A DNA stretch of 6,666 nt from positions 1 through 6,666 of the forward strand of contig JARIHA010000155.1 of NCBI GenBank assembly GCA_029288475.1, written 5' to 3'. This stretch comes from Candidatus Tayloriibacteriota bacterium. GTDB taxonomy: Bacteria; Patescibacteriota; Minisyncoccia; Phycocordibacterales; JARIHA01. The notes beneath the pieces are model-generated. The model made no database searches. It was not told the DNA's origin and saw nothing but the letters and a program-made list of their open reading frames with translations. Below, in pieces: positions 5,902-6,666 of this stretch. The position numbers and the translations under genes were made by a program. Within the stretch, counting starts at the first letter, position 1; every line of letters starts with the position of its first letter.

Positions 5902-6666
5902 CTAGAAAGTGTATGTGAGCGGACTACCAAGACCAGTAACATAATCATACCTATGAGTAGCATCACAATAGAAATCACAGGTGCCATTTGAGCCTGAGAC
6001 AATATCCCTGAAAAAGAGCGCGTATTTATTAGTTGCCTTATCCGCATAAAACTTCTCATTAGAAGCCGAGTTGCCAAGCGCTTTGATAGCGGCCCACTGA
6101 GGTGCTCCGGCACTCGTGCCGCCTACTACATACCAACCCTTCGCACTTGCTATTCCTCCCTTACTTGCCGCGGCAGTTTTTGTAGCCTTCTCACTCAAGT
6201 GGAAAACAGAATATCCCGTCTTTGGATCAGCATTGTAAGAAACATCTGGTACAGCACGCTTACCGCTCGCCTTTCGAATATTATACAAGGCTTGATAGCT
6301 TGGCTGATTCTCATACTTACTGATTCCTCCTCCACTGCCGTCCCATGCGGTCTCAGAAATAAATGCTCCTGACTTAATGTTCAATGTCGTTCCTCCCACT
6401 GCTACTACATTAGCCGAAGCCGCCGGCCAGCTTACTCCTGTTCCACTATCACCTGAAGCGGCGAAAAAAGTGATCTTACTGCTTGAAGCAAAATGACTAT
6501 CGAACTTCACTTGGTCGGCAAATTCATCTCCTCCCCAGCTCATAGATACAGCCACTACATCAGGTAATTTTACTGCATGATCGACTGCGGTCATTAAATT
6601 AGTTCCGGAGTCGGTCTTTGCATCAACAAGAACAATCTTCGCATTCGGCGCAATAGCATGAGCCCA
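5902..6666 (-). CDS. Sedolisin (S53) serine-carboxyl peptidase, C-terminal part (enters from right edge)
   Basis: The frame is open from the right edge to a TAG at 5902, giving the last 254 residues; the first ATG in view (6594) is internal, since the 24 codons before it encode a normal family segment (WAHAIAPNAKIVLVDA). Sedolisins are secreted, usually acid-active endopeptidases with a Ser-Glu-Asp triad and a subtilisin-like fold. Visible, in this fragment's numbering: SMSWGG (41-46), the SGDSG segment with oxyanion-hole D73 (71-75), VGGTT (90-94), and GGTSAGAPQWAA (182-193) with catalytic S185. The C-terminal calcium site is represented by RDIVSG (D221) and YDYVTGLGSP (D241). A cysteine pair (C230, C234) just before the last motif could form a disulfide. 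The catalytic Glu and Asp normally lie just before the WAHAIAP segment and so are off the window, as are the signal peptide and propeptide. The protein ends right after the catalytic domain. It is about 40 bases upstream of the DUF192 gene on the same strand. Confidence 0.93.
   Translation of the reverse strand, partial: WAHAIAPNAKIVLVDAKTDSGTNLMTAVDHAVKLPDVVAVSMSWGGDEFADQVKFDSHFASSSKITFFAASGDSGTGVSWPAASANVVAVGGTTLNIKSGAFISETAWDGSGGGISKYENQPSYQALYNIRKASGKRAVPDVSYNADPKTGYSVFHLSEKATKTAAASKGGIASAKGWYVVGGTSAGAPQWAAIKALGNSASNEKFYADKATNKYALFFRDIVSGSNGTCDFYCDATHRYDYVTGLGSPLTYTF

Noticed and set aside
5889..6113. 74-codon minus-strand and 73-codon plus-strand open frames over the end of the peptidase gene and the gap after it
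   Set aside because: They overlap the conserved sedolisin C-terminal motifs and have no features of their own.

Overview
This window looks like part of a bacterial chromosome with a moderate-to-low GC content (low 40s percent by eye) and the standard genetic code; TGA ends one of the genes. Genes are tightly packed, and the exported proteins carry low-complexity Ser/Thr- or Ser/Pro-rich linkers behind hydrophobic N-termini. There are no outer-membrane cellulose-export components here. Together these suggest a Patescibacteria/CPR-type genome (a Parcubacteria-like lineage) or another small-genome monoderm-like bacterium. This taxonomic guess is inference from style only. I see no RNA gene, mobile element or CRISPR array.

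Positions 1-3848, minus strand, look like one transcription unit, read from right to left: (1) a 195-residue signal-peptide protein with a Ser/Thr-rich stalk and a C-terminal membrane anchor; (2) a membrane-anchored family 8 glycoside hydrolase (BcsZ/endoglucanase type); (3) a processive, cellulose-synthase-like family 2 glycosyltransferase with BcsA-type motifs but no PilZ domain; (4) the N-terminal 153 residues of a polyprenyl-phosphate-sugar-dependent integral membrane glycosyltransferase (GT39/PMT_2 type) that runs off the left edge. Spacings are 12, 40 and 4 bases. The synthase plus hydrolase pair is the core of a beta-glucan (cellulose-like) export system, here in a reduced form without recognisable BcsB, BcsC or PilZ parts.

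Positions 3849-4069 form a 221-base AT-rich divergent intergenic region that probably holds promoters for both directions. To its right, on the plus strand (4070-5266), lies a fusion of a DPM1-like GT2 glycosyltransferase with a GtrA membrane domain. Such proteins charge a polyprenyl phosphate with a sugar and help move it across the membrane, which is the kind of donor a GT39 enzyme uses. The divergent gene and the fourth operon gene could therefore work in sequence, possibly on the Ser/Thr-rich protein or on the exported glycan.

Positions 5214-6666, minus strand, hold a membrane-anchored DUF192 protein, whose 3' end overlaps the fusion gene by 53 bases tail to tail, and upstream of it the C-terminal 254 residues of a sedolisin (S53) serine-carboxyl peptidase that enters from the right edge. 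A good promoter-like pair lies between these two and would place the DUF192 transcript start on or very near its ATG. The window as a whole is a cell-surface/envelope neighbourhood: glycan synthesis and trimming, lipid-linked sugar supply, and exported proteins.
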